A DNA stretch of 43,405 nucleotides from JAQGMV01 sp035525455 (GCA_035525455.1 DATLEF010000157.1:1-43405); one strand, 5' to 3'; counted from the stretch's first letter, positions 31,376-40,495 are shown. Translations and numbers: made by a program. Notes: generated from the letters alone by a model not told the origin.

Positions 31376-33166
31376 ATGCAGCACATCCGCAACTTCTCCA
31401 TCATCGCGCACATCGATCACGGCAAATCGACGCTTGCCGACCGCATCATCCAGACCTGCGGCGGGCTTACCGATCGCGAGATGGAAGCCCAGGTCCTCGA
31501 TTCGATGGACCTCGAGCGCGAGCGCGGTATCACGATCAAGGCCCAGACGGCAGCGCTCAATTACAAGGCGCGGGACGGACGCATGTTCCAGCTCAATCTC
31601 ATCGACACACCCGGGCACGTCGATTTTTCGTACGAGGTGTCGCGCTCGCTTGCGGCATGCGAGGGCGCGGTGCTCGTGGTGGACGCATCGCAGGGGGTCG
31701 AAGCGCAGACGGTCGCCAATTGCTACACGGCAATCGAGCAGGGGGTCGAGGTCGTCCCCGCGCTCAACAAGATGGACCTGCCCCAGGCCGACCCGGTGCG
31801 GGTCATCGCCGAGATCGAGGACATCATCGGGATTCCGGCGCAGGACGCGATCAAAGTGAGCGCGAAGACCGGTGAAGGCGTGACCGATGTCCTCGAGGCC
31901 ATCATCGTGCGCATTCCGCCGCCCAAAGGGGATCCGGATAGGCCGCTCAAAGCTTTGATCATCGATTCATGGTTCGACAACTACGTTGGCGTCGTCATGC
32001 TCGTACGGGTCGTCGACGGTACGCTGCATCCCAAGGACCGGATTCAGTTCATGTCGACTGGCTCGGGCTATCTGTGTGAACAGGTGGGGGTCTTCACGCC
32101 CAAGTCGCGTCCCAAGCCGGAGCTCTCGGCAGGCGAGGTGGGCTTCGTCATCGCAGGCATCAAGGAGCTCAAGGCGGCGCGAGTCGGCGATACGCTGACC
32201 CGCGCTGACGCGCCTGCAACCGAGGCGCTGCCCGGGTTCAAAGAGATCAAGCCGCAAGTCTTCGCAGGCCTCTATCCGGTCGATTCGAGCGATTACGATG
32301 CGCTTCGCGATGCTTTGGAAAAGCTCCATCTGAACGACGCGTCGCTGCGCTACGAGCCGGAATCGTCCCAGGCGCTCGGATTCGGCTTCCGCTGCGGCTT
32401 CCTCGGATTGCTCCACATGGACATCGTCCAGGAGCGCCTCGAGCGTGAGTACGGCATGTCGCTCATCACCACTGCCCCGACCGTTGTCTATCAGGTGGCC
32501 ATGAACGACGGGACGACGATCGAGATCGAGAACCCGTCAAGACTGCCGGACCAGGCGCGAATCGCGGAAGTCAGAGAGCCCATTATCAAGGGTTCGATCC
32601 TCGTTCCGCAGGAGTACGTAGGCGCGGTGATTACGCTGTGCACGCAAAAGCGCGGCACGCAGAAGAATATGCAGTACATGGGACGACAGGTCATGCTCAC
32701 GTATGAGCTTCCCCTGAATGAAGTCGTCATGGATTTCTTCGACCGCCTGAAATCGGTATCGCGCGGCTACGCATCGCTCGACTACGATTTCCTCGAATAT
32801 CGTGCCGGCGACCTCGTGAAGCTCGACATTCTCATCAACGGAGATAAGGTCGATGCCCTCTCGCTCATCGTGCACCGCGAGAACGCGCAGTATCGCGGCC
32901 GCGAAATCGTATCTAAGATGCGCTCCCTCCTGCCGCGCCAAATGTTCGATATCGCGGTGCAGGCGGCGATCGGCGCGCACATCATTGCGCGCGAGACCGT
33001 CAAAGCATTGCGCAAAAACGTGCTTGCGAAGTGCTACGGCGGCGATATTACGCGCAAGAAGAAATTGCTGGAAAAGCAGAAAGAGGGCAAGAAGCGCATG
33101 AAACAAGTCGGGAACGTTGAAATTCCGCAGGAGGCATTTCTGGCGATATTACAGGTGGAGAAATAA
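31376..33166 (+). CDS. lepA: LepA, elongation factor 4
   Basis: LepA (EF4) is a ribosome-bound translational GTPase linked to initiation and 30S assembly. The 596-residue product starts MQHIRNFSIIAHIDHGKSTLAD (P-loop). It shows the switch motifs RGITIKAQT and DTPGHVDFSYEVSRSL, the guanine specificity NKMDLP, EF-G-like domains, and the LepA-specific C-terminal domain with ARETVKALRKNVLAKCYGGDITRKKKLLEKQKEGKKRMK. ATG 31376 gives the family start; a GTG at 31364 lies inside the hairpin. It heads the run lepA-lepB-DUF4845-rnc-era-recO. Confidence 0.98.
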   Translation: MQHIRNFSIIAHIDHGKSTLADRIIQTCGGLTDREMEAQVLDSMDLERERGITIKAQTAALNYKARDGRMFQLNLIDTPGHVDFSYEVSRSLAACEGAVLVVDASQGVEAQTVANCYTAIEQGVEVVPALNKMDLPQADPVRVIAEIEDIIGIPAQDAIKVSAKTGEGVTDVLEAIIVRIPPPKGDPDRPLKALIIDSWFDNYVGVVMLVRVVDGTLHPKDRIQFMSTGSGYLCEQVGVFTPKSRPKPELSAGEVGFVIAGIKELKAARVGDTLTRADAPATEALPGFKEIKPQVFAGLYPVDSSDYDALRDALEKLHLNDASLRYEPESSQALGFGFRCGFLGLLHMDIVQERLEREYGMSLITTAPTVVYQVAMNDGTTIEIENPSRLPDQARIAEVREPIIKGSILVPQEYVGAVITLCTQKRGTQKNMQYMGRQVMLTYELPLNEVVMDFFDRLKSVSRGYASLDYDFLEYRAGDLVKLDILINGDKVDALSLIVHRENAQYRGREIVSKMRSLLPRQMFDIAVQAAIGAHIIARETVKALRKNVLAKCYGGDITRKKKLLEKQKEGKKRMKQVGNVEIPQEAFLAILQVEK

Positions 33167-33241
33167 CCTGAGCCGCAGACCGAAGACGCCGTCACGGCAC
33201 TACACCGACGGCTTGTGGCTTAGCGCTGACGAGAAGAAAAA

Positions 33242-34048
33242 ATGAATTTCGCCCTCATCATGTTCCTGTTGCTGGTCATCACCGGCGCAGTCGCGCTGCT
33301 GGACCGCTTCGTACTCGCGAAACGCCGCGCGCAAGGCGAGCGAGAGCCGTGGTGGGTTGAATATCCGAAGAGCTTTTTCCCCGTCATACTCGTCGTGTTC
33401 CTGCTGCGGTCTTTTCTCGTGGAGCCGTTCAAAATCCCCTCCGGCTCGATGCTCCCGACACTGCTCGTCGGCGACTTCATCCTCGTCAATAAATACACGT
33501 ACGGCATTCGGCTGCCGGTGATCAACGTTAAAATCGTCAACGTGAACACGCCCCGGCGAGGCGAGGTCATGGTGTTTCGCTATCCCGTGAACCCATCGCT
33601 CGACTACATCAAGCGCGTGGTGGGCTTACCCGGCGACGAAGTGGTCTATCGCAACAAGCGGCTCTCGGTGAACGGACGCGAGATGCCCATGCAGCGGGAG
33701 GGCGATTACAACTACGTCGAAGGCGGTCTCAATTTCGTCTCGGCACAGCGCTATGTCGAAGAGCTCGGCGATCACCGCCATGCAGTGCTCGTACAGCCGG
33801 ATGCGCCGGCGTTTCACGTGGCCGGTGTTCGCAGTACCGTTCCGTTTCGTGAAAATTGCGCCTACAATGACGAGGGCTTTTCATGCAGGGTTCCGCCCGG
33901 TCACTACTTCATGATGGGCGACAACCGTGACAGCAGCGACGACAGCCGCTACTGGGGCTTCGTGCCCGAAGCGAACATCGTCGGCAAAGCGTTCCTGATT
34001 TGGTGGAATTTCGAGGAATTGAAGCGCATCGGCCGCACGATCGAATAA
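33242..34048 (+). CDS. lepB: LepB, signal peptidase I
   Basis: Signal peptidase I removes signal peptides from exported proteins at the periplasmic face of the inner membrane. The 268-residue product has two N-terminal membrane segments (about residues 3-22 and 44-60). The catalytic Ser69 is in KIPSGSMLPTLL, the general-base Lys124 in YIKRVVGLPGD, and the box E motif reads YFMMGDNRDSSDDSRYWGFV. A purine-rich GAGAAGAAAAA precedes ATG 33242. The 75-bp gap after lepA holds only a weak 6-bp inverted repeat (GCCGTC at 33188 with GACGGC at 33207). Confidence 0.97.
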   Translation: MNFALIMFLLLVITGAVALLDRFVLAKRRAQGEREPWWVEYPKSFFPVILVVFLLRSFLVEPFKIPSGSMLPTLLVGDFILVNKYTYGIRLPVINVKIVNVNTPRRGEVMVFRYPVNPSLDYIKRVVGLPGDEVVYRNKRLSVNGREMPMQREGDYNYVEGGLNFVSAQRYVEELGDHRHAVLVQPDAPAFHVAGVRSTVPFRENCAYNDEGFSCRVPPGHYFMMGDNRDSSDDSRYWGFVPEANIVGKAFLIWWNFEELKRIGRTIE

Positions 34049-34061
34049 AAAAGGGAGAGCT

Positions 34062-34415
34062 ATGAAAAAGCAGAAAGGTGTTTCGCTGTCCGGTTTGGTC
34101 ATAGTGCTGTTCCTGCTCGCGGTTCTCGCGCTGCTCGGCTTCAAACTGGTGCCTGTCCTGATTGAGTACCAGACGGTGAAGAAACAGTTTAAGAGCATCG
34201 CTGAAGATCCGAGCCTCAAGGGTGCGACGCGCGCGACAGTGCAGCGCGCGTTCGTCAATCGCGCGATCGTCGACAACATCCAGAACGTCAAAGCCGAGGA
34301 TCTCGACATCCAGAAGGAAGGCGATGGCTGGGTCGTGACCGCGGAGTACGCGGTAAAAGTGCCGTTGTTCGGGAACGTTGCAGCCTGTCTCGATTTTCAT
34401 CCGTCTTCGAAATAA
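34062..34415 (+). CDS. DUF4845 small membrane protein
   Basis: This 117-residue protein has one N-terminal membrane segment (KGVSLSGLVIVLFLLAVLALLGFKLVPVLIEY), preceded by a positively charged start (MKKQK). The glycine-led hydrophobic opening recalls type IV pilin N-termini. A small domain follows with FKSIAEDPSLKGATRATVQRAFVNRAIVDNI and a beta-rich end (GDGWVVTAEYAVKVPLFGNV). It is the DUF4845 family regularly found between lepB and rnc in beta- and gammaproteobacteria. Function is unknown; the position next to signal peptidase suggests an envelope role, but that is inference. Confidence 0.88.
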   Translation: MKKQKGVSLSGLVIVLFLLAVLALLGFKLVPVLIEYQTVKKQFKSIAEDPSLKGATRATVQRAFVNRAIVDNIQNVKAEDLDIQKEGDGWVVTAEYAVKVPLFGNVAACLDFHPSSK

Positions 34416-34433
34416 TGGGCGCGGCACCTATCG

Positions 34434-35105
34434 ATGGACCTGGACGGCTTTAGCCGCTCTCTCGGATATCGCTTCACCGACCCACAACTGCTGCTGAGGG
34501 CGCTCACTCACCGCAGCTACGGCGCCGCGCACAACGAACGACTCGAGTTTCTCGGCGACAGCGTGCTGAATTGCGCGATCGCTCTCGAGCTTTACCAAAA
34601 ATTTCCGAATCTGACCGAAGGCGAGCTTTCGAGGCTCCGGGCGAGTCTCGTCTCGCAGCCCTCGCTCGCGCTCGTCGCTGCCGCAGCCCGCTTCGGGATG
34701 CATTTGCGTCTGGGCGAGGGCGAGGTGAAGAGCGGCGGGGCGCAAAGGCCGTCGATGCTCGCCGACGCGGTAGAGGCAGTCATCGGTGCCGCTTTCCTCG
34801 ATGGCGGCTTTGATGCGGCCCACCGCATCGTCGTCGTGCTGTTCGGTGACCCTTTGCGCGACATCGATCCCGCCACGGCCGGCAAGGACGCGAAGACGAT
34901 TTTGCAGGAATTGCTGCAAAGCCGCCGGTTGGCATTGCCGCGCTATTCGGTCGTCGCCACTCGCGGAGAAGCGCACGAGCAGGTTTTCGAAGTGGAGTGC
35001 GAAATCGGCGAGCTCGGCATACGCACGCGCGGGGAAGGCACCAGCCGCCGTGCCGCCGAGCAGTGCGCCGCGCAAGCGGCGTACACCGAGGCGGCTCGCG
35101 CATGA
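34434..35105 (+). CDS. rnc: Rnc, ribonuclease III
   Basis: RNase III cuts double-stranded RNA, including rRNA precursors and many mRNAs. The 223-residue product has the endonuclease domain (about 1-150) with the signature NERLEFLGDSVLN and the later acidic site DAVEAVIGAAFLDGG. A C-terminal double-stranded RNA-binding domain (about 155-220) begins AKTILQELLQSRR. It overlaps era by 4 bp (ATGA), the usual rnc-era coupling. In other bacteria the enzyme regulates its own mRNA through a leader hairpin; no such leader is evident in the 18-bp gap here. Confidence 0.97.
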   Translation: MDLDGFSRSLGYRFTDPQLLLRALTHRSYGAAHNERLEFLGDSVLNCAIALELYQKFPNLTEGELSRLRASLVSQPSLALVAAAARFGMHLRLGEGEVKSGGAQRPSMLADAVEAVIGAAFLDGGFDAAHRIVVVLFGDPLRDIDPATAGKDAKTILQELLQSRRLALPRYSVVATRGEAHEQVFEVECEIGELGIRTRGEGTSRRAAEQCAAQAAYTEAARA

Positions 35106-35989
35106 CGGCGCCGCATCGCGCAGGGCTGGTCGCGATCGTCGGACGTCCCAACGTAGGCAAATCGACGCTGCTCAATCACTTCGTCGGCCAGAAAATAAGC
35201 ATCACCTCGCGCAAGCCGCAGACGACGCGGCATCGCATCACAGGCATATTGACGCGGCCCGACGCGCAGCTCGTATTCGTCGATACGCCCGGTTTTCAGA
35301 CTCAATACCGCAGCGTGCTTACGCGGCTGATGAACCGCACCGTGCGCCAGGCGCTGGAAGAGGTCGACGTGGTGCTGTGCGTCGTGGAAGCCGGAAAGTT
35401 CGACGAGCGCGACGAGGCGCTGGTCAAGCTCCTGCCGCAAAAGGTGCCGGTGGTCCTGGCGCTGAACAAGACGGACCGCATCAAGGATAAACGCGCGCTG
35501 TTCCCGTTCACCAAGAGCGTGAGCGAGCGTCATGCGTTCGCAGCCATCGTGCCCGTGTCAGCAGAGCGCGGCACGCAGATTCCCGAGCTCGTCGACGAAA
35601 TGGCGCACCGGCTGCCCGAAGCGCCGCGTATCTACGACGAGGATGAAGTCACCACGCTACCGGAGCGTTTTCTTGCGGCAGAGCTCGTGCGCGAGAAACT
35701 CTTCAGGCTGCTGGGCGAGGAGCTTCCGTACGCGGCAGCCGTCGAGATCGAGCGTTTCGAGACCGAAGGGAACCTGCGCCGCATTTACGTCGGCATACTC
35801 GTCGACAGGCCCAATCAGAAGGCGATCATCATCGGCAAGGATGGAGAAAAGCTGAAGGCGATCGGCACGCAGGCACGCAAGGACATGGAGCGGATGTTCG
35901 GCGGCAAAGTGTTTCTCGAGCTGTGGGTCCGTGTCCGCAGCGGCTGGGCCGACGACGAAGCGACACTCAGGCGGATGGGCATCGAATGA
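35102..35989 (+). CDS. era: Era, ribosome-assembly GTPase
   Basis: Era binds the 3' end of 16S rRNA and checks 30S maturation. The 295-residue product has the GTPase domain (G1 GRPNVGKSTLLN, G2 region SRKPQTTRHRI, G3 DTPGFQ, G4 NKTDRI). A C-terminal KH domain follows (about 200-290) with IIGKDGEKLKAIGTQARKDMERMFGGKVFLELWVRVRSGWADDE. ATG 35102 lies in the rnc stop (ATGA) and its own stop overlaps recO in the same way, so the three genes are likely co-translated. Confidence 0.98.
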   Translation: MTAPHRAGLVAIVGRPNVGKSTLLNHFVGQKISITSRKPQTTRHRITGILTRPDAQLVFVDTPGFQTQYRSVLTRLMNRTVRQALEEVDVVLCVVEAGKFDERDEALVKLLPQKVPVVLALNKTDRIKDKRALFPFTKSVSERHAFAAIVPVSAERGTQIPELVDEMAHRLPEAPRIYDEDEVTTLPERFLAAELVREKLFRLLGEELPYAAAVEIERFETEGNLRRIYVGILVDRPNQKAIIIGKDGEKLKAIGTQARKDMERMFGGKVFLELWVRVRSGWADDEATLRRMGIE

Positions 35990-36717
35990 GCGCCGCCGCT
36001 TTCACCCGTCTCGATGCGCAGCCGGCTTTCGTGCTGCACGGCTACCCGTTCAAGGAAACGAGCCTGGTCGTCGAGCTCTTCACGCGCGACTTCGGGCGGA
36101 TCGGGGTCGTGGCCCGCGGCGCGCGGCGCCCTAAATCCTCATTGCGCGGCGTTCTCCTCGCCTTTCAACCCCTGCTCGTGTCATGGTCGGGGAAAGGCGA
36201 GCTCTATACGCTGCTGGGCGCGGAGTGGCAGGGCGGCTACCAGCCGCTGAAAGGGCTCGCGCTGGTATGCGGCTTCTATCTGAACGAGCTCATCCTGAAG
36301 CTCGTGCAGCGGCACGACGCGCACGAACGCCTCTTCGATACGTACATGGCGACGCTGCAGGACCTGCTCACCGGCGCCGACCCGGGCGGTACGCTGCGCG
36401 CTTTCGAAAAAAATCTGTTGCGCGAGCTGGGCTACGCGATCACCCTCGACCGCGACGTCGAGAATGGGCAACCGATTGCGGCGGAACGGCGCTATACCTA
36501 TATCGTCGAGCGCGGGCCCGTCACTGCCGCGCCGGAAATGGCGGCAAACGGGGTAGAATTGCTCGGCCAGACTCTGCTCGATATGCAGTCCGATGATTAT
36601 TCCAACGCAGTGACGCAGCAGCAGAGCAAAGCGTTGATGCGCACTCTCATCACTCACTATCTTGGCGATCAGGTACTGCATACGCGTCAGCTGTTGCGCG
36701 ACCTGCACGAGCTATAG
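35986..36717 (+). CDS. recO: RecO, recombination mediator
   Basis: RecO works with RecR and RecF to load RecA on SSB-coated single-stranded DNA. The 243-residue product has an N-terminal OB fold (about 10-85: PAFVLHGYPFKETSLVVELFTRDFGRIGVVARGARRPKS) and a helical C-terminal domain starting LALVCGFYLNELILKLVQRHD. No zinc-cysteine cluster is seen, as in E. coli RecO. ATG 35986 overlaps the era stop by 4 bp; a GTG frame start upstream would only extend into era. Confidence 0.95.
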   Translation: MSAAAFTRLDAQPAFVLHGYPFKETSLVVELFTRDFGRIGVVARGARRPKSSLRGVLLAFQPLLVSWSGKGELYTLLGAEWQGGYQPLKGLALVCGFYLNELILKLVQRHDAHERLFDTYMATLQDLLTGADPGGTLRAFEKNLLRELGYAITLDRDVENGQPIAAERRYTYIVERGPVTAAPEMAANGVELLGQTLLDMQSDDYSNAVTQQQSKALMRTLITHYLGDQVLHTRQLLRDLHEL

Positions 36718-36738
36718 GCACCGAGTGATGAGCCCGCC

Positions 36739-37476
36739 ATGACCCGGCTCAGCGTAAATCTGAACAAGATCGCGCTGCTGCGCAATTCGCGCGCGCTCGG
36801 GATCCCCAGCGTGATCGGATGCGCCCGAATCGCGATCGAAGCGGGGGCCCAGGGTATTACGGTGCATCCCCGGCCCGATGCGCGCCACATCCGCAGCGAC
36901 GACGTGCGCGAGCTTGCTGCCCTTCTGAAAGCATACCCCGATGTCGAATTCAACATCGAGGGCAATCCTTTCGAAAACGCGCTCGACCTGGTGCGCGAGA
37001 CTCGCCCGCACCAGTTCACGCTCGTCCCCGATGCGCCCGGTGCCTACACGTCCGATCACGGCTGGAATCTTCCGCACGACTCGGAGCGGCTGCGCGAGGT
37101 GATTCCCGCGGTGAAAGGGCTCGGTGTGCGCGTGAGTCTGTTCATGGATCCCTCACTGGAGGCCATCAGAGCCGCGGCGAAGACAGGCGCCGATCGTGTC
37201 GAGCTCTACACCGAGCCGTACGCACGTGCCTTCGGAACCCGCGACGAACCGGCAGAGCTGAAACGGTACGCCGCCGCGGCCCGTGCGGCGCTCGACGCCG
37301 GGCTCGCTGTCAATGCAGGCCACGATCTGAATCAACAGAATCTGCCGTCTTTTCTGTCTGCCGTACCGGATGTCGCTGAAGTGTCGATCGGGCATGCACT
37401 GATTGCGGATGCCCTGGAAGACGGCCTCGCGCGCACGGTGAAGGCCTATCTGGCGGCGCTCGGGCGGCGCGCTTGA
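36739..37476 (+). CDS. pdxJ: PdxJ, pyridoxine 5'-phosphate synthase
   Basis: PdxJ closes the ring of vitamin B6, combining 1-deoxyxylulose 5-phosphate with 3-amino-2-oxopropyl phosphate to give pyridoxine 5'-phosphate. The 245-residue TIM barrel shows RLSVNLNKIALLRNSR, GAQGITVHPRPDARHIRSDDV, FNIEGNPF, FTLVPDAPGAYTSDHGW, VSLFMDPS, RVELYTEPYA, NAGHDLNQQNLP and VSIGHALIADAL. It lies 21 bp after recO and overlaps acpS by 4 bp; the recO-pdxJ-acpS order is conserved in proteobacteria. Confidence 0.97.
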   Translation: MTRLSVNLNKIALLRNSRALGIPSVIGCARIAIEAGAQGITVHPRPDARHIRSDDVRELAALLKAYPDVEFNIEGNPFENALDLVRETRPHQFTLVPDAPGAYTSDHGWNLPHDSERLREVIPAVKGLGVRVSLFMDPSLEAIRAAAKTGADRVELYTEPYARAFGTRDEPAELKRYAAAARAALDAGLAVNAGHDLNQQNLPSFLSAVPDVAEVSIGHALIADALEDGLARTVKAYLAALGRRA

Positions 37477-37868
37477 TCTACGGCATCGGCATCGATGTCG
37501 TGGAGCCGCAGCGCATCGCAAGGCTGATCGACAAGTACGGCGAACGCTTTGCGCGCCGCGTGCTGACGCCGCAGGAGTGGGGCGCCTTCGAGCGGACGAT
37601 CCGACCGGTTCTTTTTCTTGCGAACCGCTTCGCAGCGAAAGAGGCTTTCTCCAAAGCCATGGGCACCGGATTTCGCTACCCCGTCACGCTCCAATGCATC
37701 AGCGTTGTGCAAAACAAGCTGGGTAAGCCGGGGCTTGCTTTTCATCCCCGGCTGGAGGCGCTGGTAAAGAGCGTCGGGATCGTCGGTCATCATCTGACGA
37801 TCAGCGACGAAAAAAGCCGTGCGTGCGCATGCGTCGTTCTGGAAGGGCGATCAAATGGCTCCAGCTAA
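37473..37868 (+). CDS. acpS: AcpS, holo-[acyl-carrier-protein] synthase
   Basis: AcpS transfers 4'-phosphopantetheine from CoA to apo-ACP. The 131-residue product shows the magnesium-binding Asp8 in IYGIGIDVVE and Glu57 in RFAAKEAFSKAMGTG, with the C-terminal HHLTISDEKSRACACVVLE. It starts with TTG at 37473 over the pdxJ stop, the only start that keeps the conserved N-terminus. Its 3' end overlaps nagZ by 14 bp. Confidence 0.96.
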   Translation: MIYGIGIDVVEPQRIARLIDKYGERFARRVLTPQEWGAFERTIRPVLFLANRFAAKEAFSKAMGTGFRYPVTLQCISVVQNKLGKPGLAFHPRLEALVKSVGIVGHHLTISDEKSRACACVVLEGRSNGSS

Positions 37869-38922
37869 AGCGATTCCGCTCGGCCCGGTGGTGATCGATG
37901 TCGCCGCGACGGTACTCACGCCCGATGATCGCGAGCGCCTCCTGCATCCCCTCACGGGCGGCGTGATTCTGTTCGCGCGCAATTACGAGTCCCCCGAGCA
38001 ACTGCGTGCGCTCACGTCCGACATTCACGGCTTGCGTGAACCTGCGCTGGTCATTGCGGTAGATCACGAGGGCGGACGGGTCCAGCGCTTTCGCGACGGC
38101 TTCACGGTGTTGCCGCCGATGCGCGCTCTGGGCATCGAGTGGGACCGCAATGCGCAGGAGGCACGGCATCTGGCGCACGAGCTGGGATTTGTGCTTGCCG
38201 TGGAGCTTCGCGCGCACGGAGTCGATTTGAGCTTTGCCCCTGTGCTCGATGTCGATCACGGCAACAGCAGTGTCATCGGAGATCGCGCATTCCATCGTCT
38301 GCCGCAGGCGGTGGCCGAGCTCACGCTGTCCGTGATGCAGGGAATGAAGCAGGCCGGAATGAGCGCCGTGGGTAAACACTTTCCCGGGCACGGCCATGTG
38401 CGCGCGGATTCGCATCTCGAGCTCCCCGTCGACGAGCGGCGTTACAGCGACATCGAACAGAGCGACCTGGTGCCGTTCGCACGCCTGATCCGCGGCGGGC
38501 TGCCGGCGATCATGCCGGCGCACGTCGTATATTCCGCAGTGGATGACCGGCCGGCCGGATTTTCGAAGGTGTGGCTGAAACGTATTCTGCGCGACGAGCT
38601 GGGCTTCGACGGCCTCATCTTCAGCGATGACCTGAGCATGGAAGGCGCGCGCGCATTCGGCGATATCGGGACCCGCACCCAGGCCGCTTTCGACGCGGGT
38701 TGCGACATGGTTCTCGTATGCAACGATCCCGCAGCGGTCGATGATCTGTACGCGCAGCTCAAACGCACCATGCCTGCGGTCGCTCTCGCGCGTCTGGCGC
38801 GCCTGCACGGAAGGCCGGCCGCGGATTCGATGGAGAGGCTGCGCGAAAACGCACAGTACGTGCAGAGCCTGCACGCGATCGCCGGGCTGGGAAGCACGAG
38901 CGGCGAGCTGCCACTCGGGTGA
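37855..38922 (+). CDS. nagZ: NagZ, beta-N-acetylhexosaminidase
   Basis: NagZ is a GH3 enzyme that removes GlcNAc from cytoplasmic muropeptides in peptidoglycan recycling. The 355-residue product shows TGGVILFARNYESPEQL, IAVDHEGGRVQRFRDGF, LSFAPVLDVDHGNSSVIGDRAF, the His-loop KHFPGHGHVRADSH (174-187) and the nucleophile Asp258 in FSDDLSMEGA. There is no signal peptide, as expected. ATG 37855 follows GGAAGGGCG and gives the normal N-terminus; in-frame codons inside acpS would lengthen it without reason. Its stop overlaps the next GTG. Confidence 0.96.
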   Translation: MAPAKAIPLGPVVIDVAATVLTPDDRERLLHPLTGGVILFARNYESPEQLRALTSDIHGLREPALVIAVDHEGGRVQRFRDGFTVLPPMRALGIEWDRNAQEARHLAHELGFVLAVELRAHGVDLSFAPVLDVDHGNSSVIGDRAFHRLPQAVAELTLSVMQGMKQAGMSAVGKHFPGHGHVRADSHLELPVDERRYSDIEQSDLVPFARLIRGGLPAIMPAHVVYSAVDDRPAGFSKVWLKRILRDELGFDGLIFSDDLSMEGARAFGDIGTRTQAAFDAGCDMVLVCNDPAAVDDLYAQLKRTMPAVALARLARLHGRPAADSMERLRENAQYVQSLHAIAGLGSTSGELPLG

Positions 38923-39833
38923 GCACGCATCACGCACACGCTCACGAGCCGGGGCGCGTCGCCTATCTGCCGGCGCTCTGGATCACGCTTGGTTTTGCGG
39001 TCGTCGAGCTCGCTGGCGGGCTCTGGTCAAACTCGCTTGCGCTCGCGAGCGACGCCGGCCACATGTTCTCGGATGCACTCGCGCTCGGACTTGCGGCTGT
39101 CGCAGCCTGGCTCGCGCGCCGTCCGCCGGGCCTCAAGCATTCGTACGGCCTTGCGCGCGCGGAGGTGATCGGAGCAAGCCTGAACGGGTTGCTCATGCTG
39201 GGAATCATCGTCGTGCTCGCGGTCCAGGCGGTCCAGCGCCTGCTCGAGCCGCGTCCGGTGATGGCGGGCGCAGTAATTATCATCGCGACGATAGGGCTTG
39301 CGGTTAACGCTGCTGTCGCTTTCGTCCTGAGCCGCGGACACCGCGACTTGAACGTGCGCGGAGCCCTGGTGCACGTGCTGGGCGACCTCCTGAGCTCCCT
39401 GGCTGCAGTCATTGCGGGCGCAGTCATTTATGCGACCGGGTGGCTCCTGATCGATCCCATACTGTCGATCGTGATCGCGGTCCTGATACTCGCCACGACG
39501 CTGCGACTTTTGCGCGACACGCTGCACGTGCTGATGGAAGGGGTGCCTTCAGCCGTGAGCCTTGCGGAGATCGGCTCCGCACTCGCTTCAGTCGCCGGCG
39601 TGAGCGCCGTTCATGATCTCCATGTGTGGAGCATCGGCAGCGCGCACGCCGCGCTTTCGGCGCACGTCGAAATCGAGCGCCTCGACGAGTGGCCGAACAT
39701 ATTGCGCGCATCCCGGAAGCTGCTTGCGGATCGATTTCACGTCGACCATGTAACGCTGCAGCCCGAGCTCTCGCTGCGGCTCCCGAAAGAGGCGCCGGTC
39801 ACGATCTGGCCCCGGGGACAGAAGCCTCCGTGA
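38919..39833 (+). CDS. Cation diffusion facilitator family transporter (CzcD/ZitB-like)
   Basis: This proton-coupled metal exporter has 304 residues: a His-rich start (MSTHHAHAHE), six transmembrane helices and a cytoplasmic ferredoxin-like domain. The metal site in the membrane is seen as DAGHMFSD (Asp45, His48/Asp52 region) and HVLGDLLSS (His152, Asp156). This is the H-D type pattern of zinc transporters. The C-terminal domain has VHDLHVWSIGSAHAALSAHVE and RFHVDHVTLQPE. It starts with GTG at 38919 over the nagZ stop. Zinc is the likeliest substrate, with cobalt or cadmium possible. Confidence 0.93.
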   Translation: MSTHHAHAHEPGRVAYLPALWITLGFAVVELAGGLWSNSLALASDAGHMFSDALALGLAAVAAWLARRPPGLKHSYGLARAEVIGASLNGLLMLGIIVVLAVQAVQRLLEPRPVMAGAVIIIATIGLAVNAAVAFVLSRGHRDLNVRGALVHVLGDLLSSLAAVIAGAVIYATGWLLIDPILSIVIAVLILATTLRLLRDTLHVLMEGVPSAVSLAEIGSALASVAGVSAVHDLHVWSIGSAHAALSAHVEIERLDEWPNILRASRKLLADRFHVDHVTLQPELSLRLPKEAPVTIWPRGQKPP

Positions 39834-40495
39834 GCCGGAAAGCCGGGGGTGAGCCGCCTCTCGCCGCGTTTTCCCTGGAGTGCCGCGCGTGTCCACGGCT
39901 CGCAAAGCACTTGGCACAGGTACGTGCCGTTCGTCCGGACTTTCACGCCAGACCCGTCGCGCCCTTCGGAGACCCGGCCCCGCGCGTGATGATCGTCGGA
40001 CTCGCGCCGGGCATGCACGGTGCGAACCGCACCGGCCGCCCATTTACGGGCGATCACGCAGGCATACTTCTGTACGAGACGCTGCACCGCTACGGCTACG
40101 CGAGTCAGGCGCAAGCCGTCGATGTCGGGGATGGACTCGAGCTCAAAGGCTGCCGCATCACCAACGCCGTCAAATGCCTGCCTCCGGAAAACAAGCCGCA
40201 ACCGGACGAGATCCGCCGCTGCAACGCGTATCTGGGCCGCGAGCTCGAGCGCCTGCCGCAATCTGCCGCGATACTCGCACTCGGGACGATTGCGCATCAG
40301 GCGGTGCTGATGGCGTACGGACTAAAGCGCAGCGCCTATCCTTTTTCGCACGGCGCGCAACATGCGCTTCATGGCGGACGCATGCTGTTCGATAGCTATC
40401 ACTGCAGCCGCTATAATACGCAGACCAGGCGCTTAACCGGTCGCATGTTCAGAGACGTTTTCGAATCGATCTCCATGCACCTGAACCAGCGCTAA
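39830..40495 (+). CDS. Uracil-DNA glycosylase, family 5 (UDGb)-like, with Fe-S cluster
   Basis: This base-excision repair enzyme removes uracil and related deaminated bases from DNA. The 221-residue product has motif A GLAPGMHGANRTGRPFTGD (57-75), which has no acidic catalytic residue, and a late motif YHCSRYNTQTRRLTGRM. Both are typical of family 5 (UDGb) rather than family 4. Four cysteines, Cys18, Cys21 (ECRACPRL), Cys116 and Cys131, can hold a [4Fe-4S] cluster. GTG 39830 overlaps the transporter stop by 4 bp and gives the expected N-terminus. Confidence 0.88.
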   Translation: MSRKAGGEPPLAAFSLECRACPRLAKHLAQVRAVRPDFHARPVAPFGDPAPRVMIVGLAPGMHGANRTGRPFTGDHAGILLYETLHRYGYASQAQAVDVGDGLELKGCRITNAVKCLPPENKPQPDEIRRCNAYLGRELERLPQSAAILALGTIAHQAVLMAYGLKRSAYPFSHGAQHALHGGRMLFDSYHCSRYNTQTRRLTGRMFRDVFESISMHLNQR

